Source of the DNA: Pseudomonas sp. LFM046
GTDB taxonomy: Bacteria; Pseudomonadota; Gammaproteobacteria; Pseudomonadales; Pseudomonadaceae
Reading direction: 5' to 3'
NCBI RefSeq assembly: GCF_000949385.2
Contig: NZ_JYKO02000001.1
Location: 1,078,620-1,142,619 of the forward strand
DNA: 64,000 nt
Made by a program: the position numbers and the translations under genes. Under the pieces are notes generated by a model. The model had not been told where the DNA came from. It searched no databases and saw only the letters and a program-made list of their open reading frames with translations. This document shows positions 32,945 through 42,353 of the stretch, one piece after another. Numbering within the stretch: position 1 is the stretch's first letter; every line of letters starts with the position of its first letter.

Positions 32945-33787
32945 ATGGGCGAACTCCGGGAAGACGCGCATTTCTGGCAGGCAGGCCACCTCGGTGGCCT
33001 GGAGCTGTTGTCTGCGCGTTACATCGACCATCGCTTCGCGCCCCATGTGCACGACGGCTATGTGATCGCCGTGGTGGAAGCGGGCGCCGAACGCTACCGT
33101 TACCGCGGCGTCGAGCACTTGGCCGATGCCGGCAGCTTCGCGCTGATCAATCCGGATGAAGTGCACACCGGCTCCAAGGGGCACGACGAGGGGTGGCGTT
33201 ACCGGGTGTTCTACCCGGATGTGGCCCTGGTCCGGAGCGCGCTGGAAGAGCTGGATCTGCCGCTTTCGGGAATGCCGGCCTTCATCGGCAGCGTGCACCG
33301 CGACCCTGACCTGGTGCGGATGTTCATCAACCTGCACCGGTTGCTGGAGGCGGACGCCAGTGCCCTGCAGCAGCAAACCGCCTGGCGCGAGGCCTTGCTG
33401 GCGCTGTTCTGCCGCCATGCCCGGCTCCCCGAGCCCGGAGCGCCCGGTCGCGAATCCGTCGCTGTGCTGCGGGCCAAGGAACTGCTGCGGGATCGCCTGG
33501 CCGAGCCGCCGTCCCTGGAGGAACTGGCCGCCGAGGTGCACCTGTCTCCCTTCCATTTCGCCCGCACGTTTCGCCGAGCCACGGGCATGCCGCCCCATGC
33601 CTGGCTCAAGCAGCAGCGCCTGGACCAGGCGCGTGCCCTGCTCAAGGCCGGCTGCACCCCGGCGAATGTGGCGGCGCAGCTGGGCTTTGCCGACCAGAGC
33701 CACCTGACCCGGCAGTTCAAACAGGCCTACGGCGTAGGCCCGGGCGAATATCGCAACGCCTGCGCAAGATCGTTCAAGACCCATTGA
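32945..33787 (+). CDS. AraC-family regulator with cupin sensor domain
   Basis: A 280-residue AraC-type activator. The N-terminal cupin-like arm and barrel (residues about 15-140) include FAPHVHDGYVIAVVEAG and NPDEVHTG. The two HTH motifs are SLEELAAEVHLSPFHFARTFRRATG and NVAAQLGFADQSHLTRQFKQAYG, ending in the family's PGEYR. It is immediately followed by azlCD, which it probably regulates in response to a branched-chain or related amino acid. It starts three bases after the GNAT stop and so may be transcribed with that gene as well. Confidence 0.9.
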   Translation: MGELREDAHFWQAGHLGGLELLSARYIDHRFAPHVHDGYVIAVVEAGAERYRYRGVEHLADAGSFALINPDEVHTGSKGHDEGWRYRVFYPDVALVRSALEELDLPLSGMPAFIGSVHRDPDLVRMFINLHRLLEADASALQQQTAWREALLALFCRHARLPEPGAPGRESVAVLRAKELLRDRLAEPPSLEELAAEVHLSPFHFARTFRRATGMPPHAWLKQQRLDQARALLKAGCTPANVAAQLGFADQSHLTRQFKQAYGVGPGEYRNACARSFKTH

Positions 33788-33823
33788 TAGCCGGGCGCTA
33801 GCCTTTCGGGACAAGGAGGCCCC

Positions 33824-34555
33824 ATGTCCCGTATCACAGAGTTCATCCACGGCGCCCGCGACATCATTCCGATGATCGTCGGCGCGATTCCGTTCGGCAT
33901 CATCTTCGGCACCCTGGCCGGCGGTGCCGGCTTGTCCGCCTGGCAGACCCTGGGCATGTCGCTCCTGGTGTTCGCCGGTTCGGCCCAGTTCATCGCCATC
34001 ACGCTGCTGGGCGGCGGCGCCGGGGTGGCCGTGGTGCTGCTGACCACCTTCGTGGTCAACCTGCGCCACGCCCTCTACAGCGCCACCCTGCAACCCTTCG
34101 TGCGCCACCTGCCGAGCCGTTGGCGGATGCCGCTGGCCTTCTGGCTGACCGACGAAGCCTTTGCCGTGGTGCAGCACCGCTATGCGGAGCAGGACGACTC
34201 GCCCCACAAGCACTGGTATTTCTTCGGCGCGGCCCTGGCCATGTACCTGAACTGGCAACTCTGCACCCTGGTGGGCGTGATCTTCGGCCAGGCGGTGCCC
34301 AACCTGGCGGCCTGGGGCCTGGACTTCGCCATGCTCGCCACCTTTATCGGCATCGTCGTGCCCATGTTGCGCAACAAGCCCCAGGTGGCGGCTGCGCTGG
34401 TGGCCGGCGCCGTTGCCCTGGCCTGCCACGGCCTGCCCTACAAGCTGGGACTGATGGTCGCCGCCCTCTGCGGCATCGTGGTCGGCGTGGTGCTGGAGCG
34501 GCGTTATCGCCTCGATCTGATGGGGGAGGGCATCGCATGCAAACCTGGAGCCTGA
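33824..34555 (+). CDS. azlC: AzlC-family branched-chain amino-acid exporter, large subunit
   Basis: A 243-residue inner-membrane protein of the AzlC (LIV-E) family with about seven hydrophobic helices. The conserved opening IPMIVGAIPFGIIFGTLAGGAGLS and the FAGSAQFIAITLLGGGA, LRHALYSATL and WLTDEAFAV elements are all present, covering residues 15-110. With the small partner AzlD it exports valine or related amino acids. It follows the AraC regulator by 36 bases and overlaps azlD by 19 bases. Confidence 0.9.
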   Translation: MSRITEFIHGARDIIPMIVGAIPFGIIFGTLAGGAGLSAWQTLGMSLLVFAGSAQFIAITLLGGGAGVAVVLLTTFVVNLRHALYSATLQPFVRHLPSRWRMPLAFWLTDEAFAVVQHRYAEQDDSPHKHWYFFGAALAMYLNWQLCTLVGVIFGQAVPNLAAWGLDFAMLATFIGIVVPMLRNKPQVAAALVAGAVALACHGLPYKLGLMVAALCGIVVGVVLERRYRLDLMGEGIACKPGA

Positions 34556-34866
34556 TCCTCGGCATGGCGGCCATCACCTTCGTCATCCGTTACAGCCTGT
34601 TCGCCTGGCCGAACCTGAGCTTCCCGCCGGCGGTGCGCCAGGGGCTGCATTACGTGCCGACGGCTGTGCTCACCGCCATCGTGGTGCCGGGCATGCTGAT
34701 GCCCGACGGCCAGACGTTCCACCTGGCCCTGGACAACGCCTATCTGCTGGCGGGCCTCGGCGCCATCCTGATCGCCGCACTGACGCGCCATCTGCTGGCG
34801 ACCATCCTCGGCGGCCTGGTGCTGTTCTTCCTGTTGCGCTGGGCGCTGGGACAACTGCCAATCTAG
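34537..34866 (+). CDS. azlD: AzlD-family exporter subunit
   Basis: A 109-residue protein with four predicted transmembrane helices, the partner of AzlC. AITFVIRYSLFAWPN near residue 11 and PTAVLTAIVVPGML near 41 match the AzlD family. The start at 34537 overlaps the end of azlC by 19 bases, with GGGGAGG upstream, so translation is coupled. No further gene follows in this unit. Confidence 0.88.
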   Translation: MQTWSLILGMAAITFVIRYSLFAWPNLSFPPAVRQGLHYVPTAVLTAIVVPGMLMPDGQTFHLALDNAYLLAGLGAILIAALTRHLLATILGGLVLFFLLRWALGQLPI

Positions 34867-35038
34867 TGCCTTGAATGTCGCGGGCCCGCGTGGCCCGCGC
34901 TGACAGGTGCCATCGGATCAGAAAGTCCAGCCAGGAAAAATGATCTATTTGTTAATCGTTCGTATGTGCGCTTGACACTGTTTCACGTATAGTTCGCCCC
35001 TTTTTCGGCCCGACCTGGCCGATTCCTGGGGGCAAGTC

Positions 35039-37123
35039 ATGCAGTCTGTTATCAAGTTTTCGCGTCTGGCGCTGGGGATAGCGCTGGGTATCACCTCTTA
35101 CTCGGGCGTCGCCGCCGAAACCATGGAGCTGGGTAACGTCGAGGTCGTGGGCGACTGGCTGGGCGAAGCCAAGAACGAGGACGTGAAGAACCACGCCGGT
35201 GCCCGTACGGTGGTGCGCGAGCAGACCATCAAGGAGAGCGGCGCGAGCAACGTGCGCGAGGTGCTGCGCCGGGTGCCCGGCATGCAGGTGCAGGACAGCA
35301 ATGGCACGGGCGGCAGCGACATTTCCCTCAACGTCGGCGTGCGTGGCCTGACCTCGCGTCTGTCGCCGCGTTCCACCATCCTTCAGGACGGCATCCCACT
35401 GGCTGTGGCGCCGTACGGCCAGCCGCAGTTGTCCCTGGCGCCCACCTCCCTGGGCAACATTGAGTCCATCGACGTAGTGCGCGGTGGTGGCTCGGTGCGT
35501 TACGGCCCGCAGAACGTCGGCGGCATCATCAACTTCGTCACCCGTGGGATTCCCGAGGAGATGGTCCGTGAGCTGAGCTTCCAGACCGAGTCCGCGCCGG
35601 CCCAGGGCGGCTTCTACAACAAGAGCAGTGCCTTCATCGGCGGCACCGCCGACAACGGCCTGGGCGTGGCCCTGCTGTATTCCGGCATTCGCGGCGATAC
35701 CTATCGCGACCACAGCGACACCCAAATCGACGATGTGATGCTGAAGGGCAAGTACCAGCTCAGCGACATCGACGAGCTGTACGCCAGCCTGCAGTACTAC
35801 GAGGCCGACGCCGACATGCCGGGCGGCTTGACCGCCGCCGAGTTCGACGCCGACCCCTACCAGAGCAGCCGGCCGTTCGACCGCTTCGACGGCGAACGCA
35901 AGCAGGGTGTACTGAAATACACCCGCGCGCCGGATTCGGACCGCAAGTTCGAGGTCACCACCTTCTACAACACCAGTTCCCGTGGCAGCACCCTGACCAA
36001 CGGCAACCCGCAGAAGATGACCTGGCTGCGCAAATTCCCCCGCGAGTACGAAGTCTTCGGTATCGAACCGCGCTACTCGCAGATCTTCCTGATGGGTGAA
36101 AGCAGTCACGAAGTGGGTGTCGGCTACCGCTACATGGAGGAGGACTCCCAGGAGAAGCGCTTCGATCGCAGTTTCGCCGCAGGTTCCAATCCCTTTGCCG
36201 CAACCAAGAAGCTGGCCACCTACAACACCGGCGCCACCGAAGCCCATGCCGCCTATATCGACGACCGCGTCGACATCGGCAACTGGACCATCACGCCTGG
36301 CGTGCGCTACGAAAAAGTGCGCGTGACCTCCGAGAACCACCTCACCGGCGACCGCCGCGAGGAGCGTTTCAGCGAGCCGCTGCCGTCGGTGAACGTCATG
36401 TACCACATGTCCGAGGCCTGGAAGCTCTACGCCAACTACAACACTTCCTTCGGCAGCATCCAGCACATCCAGCTGTCCCAGGACAGCAACCTGACCGCGG
36501 AAAAGGCCCATACCTATGAGCTGGGTACGCGCTACGACGACGGCATCTGGACAGCCGAGCTGACCTACTTCCACATCCTCTTCGAGGACCAGCTGGAAAT
36601 CATTCCGGGCTCCCAGCCGAGCGCCTGGGCCAACGCCGGGGAAACCCGCCACCGTGGCTTCGAGATGGCGGGCAGCTACGAGTTCGTCGGCCTTGACCCG
36701 CGCCTGGCTGGCCTCTCGGCCTATGCCTCGCTGGCACTGACCGAGGCCACGCGCGAGGAAGGCGTGAACCAGGGCAACGACCTGCCGTTCTACTCCCGCC
36801 AGGTGGGCACCCTTGGCTTGCGCTACAACACCGGCCCCTGGACCTTCAACGTGGATGGTTATGCCCAGTCCCGCCAGTTCGCCGACTCGGCCAACACCCG
36901 CCCGGAAAGCGCCAACGGCTCGCTGGGTGAGATTCCGGGGTACGGCTTCTGGAATGGCCGCGGCGAATACGCCTTCGGTCCGCAACTGGCTGACCTGAAG
37001 GTGGCGGTCGGCGTGAAGAACATCTTCGACCGTCAGTACTTCACCCGCTCCACCGACAACAATCTGGGCAAGTACCTGGGCCAGCCGCGGACTCTGTACC
37101 TGCAGACCAGCGTGGCCTTCTGA
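35039..37123 (+). CDS. TonB-dependent outer-membrane receptor, FecA-like
   Basis: A 694-residue TonB-dependent receptor. Residues 1-25 are a signal peptide (LALGIALGITSYSGVAA). A TonB-box-like ELGNVEVVGD follows, then the plug domain (VREVLRRVPGMQVQDSNG, LSPRSTILQDGIPLAVAPYG, SIDVVRGGGSVRYGP, about residues 60-165) and the 22-strand barrel ending in LYLQTSVAF with the required terminal phenylalanine. There is no N-terminal signalling domain, so it does not itself act through an anti-sigma factor. The plug resembles FecA-type ferric citrate or similar receptors. I saw no convincing Fur box in front of it. The gene ends at a strong terminator. Confidence 0.92.
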   Translation: MQSVIKFSRLALGIALGITSYSGVAAETMELGNVEVVGDWLGEAKNEDVKNHAGARTVVREQTIKESGASNVREVLRRVPGMQVQDSNGTGGSDISLNVGVRGLTSRLSPRSTILQDGIPLAVAPYGQPQLSLAPTSLGNIESIDVVRGGGSVRYGPQNVGGIINFVTRGIPEEMVRELSFQTESAPAQGGFYNKSSAFIGGTADNGLGVALLYSGIRGDTYRDHSDTQIDDVMLKGKYQLSDIDELYASLQYYEADADMPGGLTAAEFDADPYQSSRPFDRFDGERKQGVLKYTRAPDSDRKFEVTTFYNTSSRGSTLTNGNPQKMTWLRKFPREYEVFGIEPRYSQIFLMGESSHEVGVGYRYMEEDSQEKRFDRSFAAGSNPFAATKKLATYNTGATEAHAAYIDDRVDIGNWTITPGVRYEKVRVTSENHLTGDRREERFSEPLPSVNVMYHMSEAWKLYANYNTSFGSIQHIQLSQDSNLTAEKAHTYELGTRYDDGIWTAELTYFHILFEDQLEIIPGSQPSAWANAGETRHRGFEMAGSYEFVGLDPRLAGLSAYASLALTEATREEGVNQGNDLPFYSRQVGTLGLRYNTGPWTFNVDGYAQSRQFADSANTRPESANGSLGEIPGYGFWNGRGEYAFGPQLADLKVAVGVKNIFDRQYFTRSTDNNLGKYLGQPRTLYLQTSVAF

Positions 37124-37143
37124 GGCCCGAGCTGGATTGGGGG

Positions 37144-37168
37144 AGGGCGCCTTTGGGCGCCCTTTTTC
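37144..37168 (+). terminator. Rho-independent terminator of the receptor gene
   Basis: AGGGCGCC-TTT-GGGCGCCCTTTTTC is a GC-rich stem with a T run, 20 bases after the receptor stop. Confidence 0.85.
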
Positions 37169-37182
37169 ATTCAGGGCAGGAC

Positions 37183-37246
37183 GTAGGGTGCGCTGCGCGC
37201 ACCGAATTTCCGGCGCGGAGCCGGTGGTGCGCGCGGCACACCCTAC
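37183..37246. repeat. Dispersed intergenic inverted repeat
   Basis: GTAGGGTGCGCTGCGCGCACC to GGTGCGCGCGGCACACCCTAC closely resembles the element at 12029-12107. The rest of the gap to 37390 contains a partial GCGAATTCATTCGC repeat unit and no gene. Confidence 0.7.
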
Positions 37247-37390
37247 CGATCTGCCCCTCGTGGGAGCGAATTCATTCGCGAATCGAGGTGCCGGATGTGG
37301 CTTTCCGCCACCGTCCTGCTGTCCAATCAGCGACGTGCGGATTCAGTCGCACAGGGCTGTTCCCCTGCCAACCACCAGGTACCAAGGAAG

Positions 37391-39265
37391 ATGAGCCAAC
37401 ACTCGCAATTCGCCCTGCTGGGCACGCGGCGGTTCCTGCCGTTCTTCGTGACCCAGTTGCTCGGCGCCTTCAACGACAACATCTTCAAGCAGTCACTGAT
37501 CCTCGCCATCCTCTACAAGCTCGCCATTTCCGGCGACAAGAGCATCTTCACCAACCTCTGCGCGTTGCTGTTCATCCTGCCGTTCTTCCTCTTTTCGGCC
37601 CTGGGTGGGCAGTTCGGTGAGAAGTTCGCCAAGGACGCGCTGATCCGCGCCATCAAGCTGGCGGAGGTGGCCATCATGACGGTGGGCGCCCTGGGGTTCT
37701 TCTTCGACAGCCTGCCGCTGCTGTTCCTGGCGCTGTTCGCCATGGGCACGCACTCGGCGCTGTTCGGCCCGGTGAAGTATTCGATCCTGCCGCAAGTGCT
37801 GCAGGAGAACGAGCTGGTGGGCGGCAACGCCCTGGTGGAGATGGGCACCTTCCTGGCCATTCTCGCCGGCACCATCAGCGCCGGCATCATGATGTCCTCC
37901 GAGCACTACGAACCGGTGGTGGCGTGTGCCATCGTGCTCACCGCCGGCCTGGGGTATCTGGTCAGCCGGGGTATTCCCCGTGCGGCGGCGGCCCTGCCGG
38001 AGCTCAAGCTGGACTGGAACATCTTCCGCCAGTCCTGGCAGATCCTGCGGATGGGCCTTGGCCAGCGGCCTTCGGTATCGCGCTCGCTGGTGGGCAACTC
38101 CTGGTTCTGGTTCCTCGGCGCCGTCTATCTGACCCAGATTCCGGCCTACTCCAAGGAACTCTTGCACGGCGACGAGAGCGTGGTGACCCTGATCCTCACC
38201 GTGTTCTCGGTGGGTATCGCGCTGGGTTCCATGCTGTGCGAGCGGCTATCGGGCGGCAAGGTGGAGGTCGGCCTGGTGCCCTTCGGTTCCATCGGCCTGA
38301 CGCTCTTCGGCTTGCTGCTCTGGTGGCATTCCGGCGGTTTCCCGGAGGGCGCCCAGCCCCACGACTGGCTGGCGGTGCTGGGCCACGGCCAGGCCTGGCT
38401 GATCCTTGGCGACATCCTTGGCATCGGCCTGTTCGGTGGCTTCTACATCGTGCCGCTCTACGCGCTGATCCAGGCGCGCACGGCGGAAAACGAGCGTGCC
38501 CGGGTGATCGCCGCCAACAACATCCTCAATGCGCTGTTCATGGTGGTGTCGGCCATCGCCTCGATCCTCTTCCTCAGCGTTGCCGGGCTGTCGATCCCCG
38601 AACTGTTCCTGGTGGTGTCGCTGATGAACATCGCGGTGAACAGCTACATCTTCAAGATCGTTCCCGAGTTCAGCATGCGTTTTCTGGTCTGGCTCCTGGG
38701 CCATTCCATGTACCGGGTGGAGCACAAGGGGCTTGAGGCGATCCCGGAAGAGGGGCCGGCCGTGCTGGTGTGCAACCACGTGTCCTTCGTCGATGCCTTG
38801 TTGATCGGCGGCGCGGTGCGGCGGCCGGTGCGCTTCGTCATGTACTACAAGATCTACCAACTACCGGTGCTGAACTTCATTTTCCGCACCGCGGGTACCG
38901 TGCCCATCGCCGCGCGGCATGAGGACCTGCTGATCTACGACGCCGCCTTCAAGAAGATTGCCGAGTACCTGAAGAACGGCGAGGTGGTGTGCATCTTCCC
39001 GGAGGGCAAGTTGACCGGTGACGGGGAGATGAATGAGTTCAAGGGCGGAATCGAGCGCATTCTCGAAGAGAATCCGGTGCCGGTCATTCCCATGGCGCTG
39101 CAGGGGCTCTGGGGCAGCTTTTTCAGCCGCGACCCGGCCAAGGGTGTGTTCAAGCGCTTCTGGTCGCGCATCCGCCTGGTGGCCGGTGCGCCCATGTTGC
39201 CGCATCAGGCCGACCGCCAGACCCTGCAGGGGCTGGTGGCCGATCTGCGAGGCGATGTGCGCTGA
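37391..39265 (+). CDS. MFS-acyltransferase fusion (LplT-Aas-like lysophospholipid transporter/acyltransferase)
   Basis: A 624-residue fusion. Residues about 1-410 form a 12-helix MFS lysophospholipid flippase (FFVTQLLGAFNDNIFKQSL, GPVKYSILPQ); residues about 430-620 form a PlsC acyltransferase with NHVSFVD as the HX4D motif and FPEGKLTGDG as the second block. It would flip lysophospholipid inward across the inner membrane and re-acylate it. The acyl-ACP synthetase domain seen in E. coli Aas is absent, which is usual in Pseudomonas. The ATG at 37391 has AAGGAAG upstream. It ends at a bidirectional terminator that it shares with sugE. Confidence 0.9.
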   Translation: MSQHSQFALLGTRRFLPFFVTQLLGAFNDNIFKQSLILAILYKLAISGDKSIFTNLCALLFILPFFLFSALGGQFGEKFAKDALIRAIKLAEVAIMTVGALGFFFDSLPLLFLALFAMGTHSALFGPVKYSILPQVLQENELVGGNALVEMGTFLAILAGTISAGIMMSSEHYEPVVACAIVLTAGLGYLVSRGIPRAAAALPELKLDWNIFRQSWQILRMGLGQRPSVSRSLVGNSWFWFLGAVYLTQIPAYSKELLHGDESVVTLILTVFSVGIALGSMLCERLSGGKVEVGLVPFGSIGLTLFGLLLWWHSGGFPEGAQPHDWLAVLGHGQAWLILGDILGIGLFGGFYIVPLYALIQARTAENERARVIAANNILNALFMVVSAIASILFLSVAGLSIPELFLVVSLMNIAVNSYIFKIVPEFSMRFLVWLLGHSMYRVEHKGLEAIPEEGPAVLVCNHVSFVDALLIGGAVRRPVRFVMYYKIYQLPVLNFIFRTAGTVPIAARHEDLLIYDAAFKKIAEYLKNGEVVCIFPEGKLTGDGEMNEFKGGIERILEENPVPVIPMALQGLWGSFFSRDPAKGVFKRFWSRIRLVAGAPMLPHQADRQTLQGLVADLRGDVR

Positions 39266-39324
39266 AGGGGAGGGCGCCGTTCGAGCCGGTTTGCGCCTAC
39301 GAGGTGTTTCTCTGGTGAGCAGTC

Positions 39325-39360
39325 CATGAAAAAGCCCGCCGATTGGCGGGCTTTTTCATG
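39325..39360. terminator. Bidirectional rho-independent terminator
   Basis: CATGAAAAAGCCCGCC-GATT-GGCGGGCTTTTTCATG is a perfect 16-bp stem between convergent genes, with A and T tracts for both directions. Confidence 0.9.
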
Positions 39361-39366
39361 GCGGGT

Positions 39367-39681
39367 TCAATGGCTGAGTTTCAGGCCGATCAGGCCGCTG
39401 ATGATCAGGGCCACGCTGAGCAGGCGCACCAGCGCCATGGATTCGCCGAAGAGGATGACGCCGGCGATCACGGTGCCCACGGCGCCGACTCCCGTCCAGA
39501 TGGCGTAGGCGGTGCCAAGCGGCAGTTCCTTCATGGCCAGGCCGAGCAGGCCCAGGCTGATGAGCATGGCGATGACGGTGAGGGCGGTTGGCAGTGGCTT
39601 GCTGAAGCCGTCGGTGTACTTCAGGCCGACGGCCCAACCCACCTCGAACAGGCCGGCGAAGAAAAGAATGATCCAGGACAT
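39367..39681 (-). CDS. sugE: Guanidinium exporter of the SMR family (SugE/Gdx)
   Basis: A 104-residue small multidrug resistance protein with four transmembrane helices. The conserved glutamate of the SMR pore is in [19 protein letters not shown] near residue 13; this particular sequence is the hallmark of the Gdx/SugE guanidinium exporters rather than the EmrE drug pumps. It works as an antiparallel dimer that exchanges guanidinium for protons. The start at 39681 has GAGGTCATC upstream; the longer frame runs into the riboswitch. It is preceded by a guanidine-II riboswitch, which explains its regulation. Confidence 0.92.
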   Translation of the reverse strand: MSWIILFFAGLFEVGWAVGLKYTDGFSKPLPTALTVIAMLISLGLLGLAMKELPLGTAYAIWTGVGAVGTVIAGVILFGESMALVRLLSVALIISGLIGLKLSH

Positions 39682-39704
39682 GATGACCTCGTGGGGGACT
39701 GAAG

Positions 39705-39760
39705 GATGTGGGGCCGTCCCCAGGTGATCACTGCATCGAGTGGCAAGGTCGTCCTTGCGA
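39705..39760 (-). promoter_or_regulatory. Guanidine-II (mini-ykkC) riboswitch
   Basis: On the minus strand two short hairpins both carry an ACGR tetraloop: CAAGG-ACGA-CCTTG (plus-strand 39744-39757) and, 22 bases on, GGGG-ACGG-CCCC (39710-39721). Two ACGR hairpins in a row define the guanidine-II class. The second hairpin is about 28 bases before the sugE start, close enough to govern ribosome access. Confidence 0.9.
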
Positions 39761-39898
39761 TGCGCAGTATTTTGCACAACCTGATTGCCTGGACAAGTCC
39801 AGCCGGCTCAGAGGTTGTGGGAATCGGGTGTCAGACTCTCTCAGGCAGGAGGGTCTGCAAAAGGAGAGGCGCCGACGCTGGGCCGGCGCTCGCGAGGG

Positions 39899-40819
39899 TC
39901 AGACGCCCTGGGGGATCTCTTCGCCGCCAAGGGCTTCGAAGAGCTGGGGGATGAACTCCACCAGGGTCAGCATCATCAGGGTGAAGCTGGCATCGAGCTG
40001 GCTGAGGGAGTCGTCGCCGCCGTCCTGCTCGGCCTTTTCCTGCAGCAGGTCTTCGAAGCGCAGGCGCTTGATCACCAGTTTGTCGTCGAGGATGAAGGAG
40101 AGCTTGTCCTGCCAGGCCAGGGACAACTGGGTGACCAGCTTGCCGGAGGTCAGGTGCAGCTGGATTTCGTCGCTGGTCAGGTCCTGGCGCTTGCAGCGGA
40201 CCACACCGCCGTCTTCGTCGGTGTCGCGCAGTTCGCACTCGTCCAGCACATAGAAGTCGGTGGCGGCTTCCTGGGTCTGGACCCACTGGGTGAGGGTGGC
40301 GGTGGGGGCGATTTTCACCGAAACCGGGCGGACCGGCAGCGAGCCGATGGCTTCACGCAGGGTGGAGAGCAGGTCTTCGGCGCGCTTCGGGCTGGAAGCG
40401 TCGACCAGGATCAGGCCCTGGGCCGGGGCGATGGCGGCGAAGGTGGCGGATTTTCGGATGAAGGCGCGCGGCAGGAAGGTCTGGACGATCTCGTCCTTCA
40501 ATTGATCGCGCTCCTTCTTGTAGACCTTGCGCATCTGCTCGGCTTCGATCTCATCGACTTTTTCTTTCAGCGCATCGCGCACCACGCTACCGGGGAGGAT
40601 GCGTTCTTCCTTGCGCGCGGCGATCAGGAAGAAGCCTTCACTCACGTGGACCAGCGGCGCATCCGCGCCCTTGCCGAAGGGCGCCACGAAACCATAGGTG
40701 GTCAGCTCCTGGCTGGCGCACGGCCGGGCCGGCTTGGTGGCCAGCGCGGCTTCCAGCGCCTCGGCGTCAATCTTCAGATCCTGGGTGAGGCGATAGACAA
40801 GCAGGTTGCGAAACCACAT
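39899..40819 (-). CDS. rdgC: Recombination-associated protein RdgC
   Basis: A 306-residue RdgC, a ring-forming DNA-binding protein that restrains RecA. The start [15 protein letters not shown], the middle LLVYRL...[12 protein letters not shown] and the late [35 protein letters not shown] (spread over about residues 190-230) match the family closely and the length is as expected. The longer in-frame extension upstream has no family match. It lies on the minus strand between the sugE riboswitch region and the tRNA pair and appears to be monocistronic. Confidence 0.93.
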   Translation of the reverse strand: MWFRNLLVYRLTQDLKIDAEALEAALATKPARPCASQELTTYGFVAPFGKGADAPLVHVSEGFFLIAARKEERILPGSVVRDALKEKVDEIEAEQMRKVYKKERDQLKDEIVQTFLPRAFIRKSATFAAIAPAQGLILVDASSPKRAEDLLSTLREAIGSLPVRPVSVKIAPTATLTQWVQTQEAATDFYVLDECELRDTDEDGGVVRCKRQDLTSDEIQLHLTSGKLVTQLSLAWQDKLSFILDDKLVIKRLRFEDLLQEKAEQDGGDDSLSQLDASFTLMMLTLVEFIPQLFEALGGEEIPQGV

Positions 40820-40979
40820 AAGGGGAAAACCTCCGGACACAAAGCGCGCATTATTCTCATCGGGAGGCTTCCCACTCAACCCTGAGCTAACCCTTTGGAA
40901 GCGCTGAAAATTTTTTTTCGAAAGAGGGCTTGCCAGGGTCCGGATACCGCTCTAGAATGCGCCCCACTTCGAGAGTGAA

Positions 40980-41055
40980 GGGTGATTAGCTCAGCCGGGA
41001 GAGCATCTGCCTTACAAGCAGAGGGTCGGCGGTTCGATCCCGTCATCACCCACCA
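40980..41055 (+). tRNA. tRNA-Val (anticodon TAC)
   Basis: A 76-base cloverleaf with the acceptor pair GGGTGAT/ATCACCC, anticodon loop CTTACAA and GGTTCGATCC T-loop, ending in an encoded CCA. The anticodon TAC reads valine codons GTA and GTG. Confidence 0.95.
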
Positions 41056-41070
41056 GTTTCAAGGTTACGC

Positions 41071-41147
41071 GCAGCGGTAGTTCAGTCGGTTAGAATACCG
41101 GCCTGTCACGCCGGGGGTCGCGGGTTCGAGTCCCGTCCGCTGCGCCA
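41071..41147 (+). tRNA. tRNA-Asp (anticodon GTC)
   Basis: A 77-base cloverleaf with acceptor GCAGCGG/CCGCTGC, anticodon loop CTGTCAC, GGTTCGAGTCC T-arm and encoded CCA. It is 15 bases after tRNA-Val, and both are probably cut from one transcript that ends at the terminator at 41151. Confidence 0.95.
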
Positions 41148-41150
41148 TAC

Positions 41151-41186
41151 AAAAGCCCTCAGGTAGCAATACCTGGGGGCTTTTTC
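41151..41186 (+). terminator. Rho-independent terminator of the tRNA unit
   Basis: AAAAGCCCTCAGGTA-GCAA-TACCTGGGGGCTTTTTC forms a long stem with a T run directly behind tRNA-Asp. Confidence 0.88.
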
Positions 41187-41358
41187 TATGCGTCCGGAAA
41201 AGTTCACCGTATCGACAACTTTGCTTACGTGATTCCTGGCAAGTTCCTGAACTAATTGCCAAACCCCTGTTCTTATTGCCCATAGCCACCTCTCGCGGCG
41301 GCCTGCTAAGCTCGCCGCTCCATCGTATTGCCATCACGGCGACAGACAAGGATTCAGC

Positions 41359-42069
41359 ATGAAACAACATCGGTTGGCGGCCGCTGTGGCCCTCGTGGGC
41401 CTGGTTCTCGCGGGCTGCGATTCGCAGACCAGCGTTGAACTCAAGACTCCGGCCCAGAAGGCCTCCTACGGTATCGGCCTGAACATGGGCAAGAGCCTTG
41501 CGCAGGAAGGCATGGACGACCTCGATCCCAAGGCCGTCGCCCAGGGCATCGAAGACGCCATCGGTAAGAAAGAGCAGCGCCTGAAGGACGAAGAGCTGGT
41601 TGAAGCCTTCGCATTCCTGCAGAAGCGTGCTGAAGAGCGCATGACCGCGCTGAACGCCGAGAACGCCAAAGCCGGCAAGAAATTCCTCGAAGACAACGGC
41701 AAGCGCGAAGGCGTGGTGACCACCGCCTCCGGCCTGCAGTACGAAATCGTGAAGAAGGCCGATGGCCCGCAGCCGAAAGCCACCGACGTGGTGACCGTCC
41801 ACTACGAAGGCAAGCTGACCGACGGCACCGTCTTCGACAGCTCCATCAAGCGTGGCAGCCCGATCGATCTGCCGGTCAACGGCGTGATCCCCGGCTGGGT
41901 CGAAGGCCTGCAACTGATGCACGTGGGCGAGAAGGTCAAGCTCTACATCCCCAGCGAGCTGGCCTATGGCGAGCAGAGCCCGAGCCCGGCCATCCCGGCC
42001 AACTCGGTGCTGGTGTTCGACCTGGAACTGATCGGCATCAAGGACCAGGCTGCTGCCGACAAGCAATAA
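41359..42069 (+). CDS. FKBP-type peptidyl-prolyl isomerase, lipoprotein (FklB/Mip type)
   Basis: A 236-residue lipoprotein. The signal peptide ends in a lipobox, VLAGC, so the mature chain starts at cysteine 20 and is anchored to a membrane. Residues about 30-130 form the helical dimerisation domain (KASYGIGLNMGKSLAQEG) and about 140-228 the FKBP domain (VTVHYEGKLTDGTVFDSS, VIPGWVEGLQLMHVGEK, YIPSELAYGEQSPSPAIPANSVLVFDLEL, spread over the fold), with tryptophan and tyrosine active-site residues in place. It assists folding of envelope proteins. It ends at a terminator and follows the tRNA pair. Confidence 0.92.
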   Translation: MKQHRLAAAVALVGLVLAGCDSQTSVELKTPAQKASYGIGLNMGKSLAQEGMDDLDPKAVAQGIEDAIGKKEQRLKDEELVEAFAFLQKRAEERMTALNAENAKAGKKFLEDNGKREGVVTTASGLQYEIVKKADGPQPKATDVVTVHYEGKLTDGTVFDSSIKRGSPIDLPVNGVIPGWVEGLQLMHVGEKVKLYIPSELAYGEQSPSPAIPANSVLVFDLELIGIKDQAAADKQ

Positions 42070-42090
42070 GCAGCTGTTGTCCTCCCGAAG

Positions 42091-42117
42091 CGCCCCGTCT
42101 CGACGGGGCGTTTTCGT
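42091..42117 (+). terminator. Rho-independent terminator of the FKBP gene
   Basis: CGCCCCGT-CTCG-ACGGGGCGTTTTCGTTT lies 22 bases after the stop. Confidence 0.85.
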
Positions 42118-42353
42118 TTCCGACGCCGGTCGGCTCTGAACCGCGATGAAACCTTTCGGTCACAACGGGAGTGTGGTGAGAGGAAAGTGTTACGGTTATG
42201 CACATGACCGGGTAACCATGCCCGTGGCAAGTGCGACCTGCAGTCGCATTGCGGATCGGTTTGTCAACTGATTGATTTTGCAGGTCTTTTGGGAGTGGGC
42301 AAATTTTGCCCGATCTGTCGGGAGGCCGCATGACATGGGCCTTTTCCCGATCC

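Noticed and set aside
34930-35000. Fur box or sigma-70 promoter before the TonB receptor
   Set aside because: TTGACA at 34972 has no -10 hexamer at a proper distance, and the AT-rich stretch before it does not fit a Fur box well enough to annotate.
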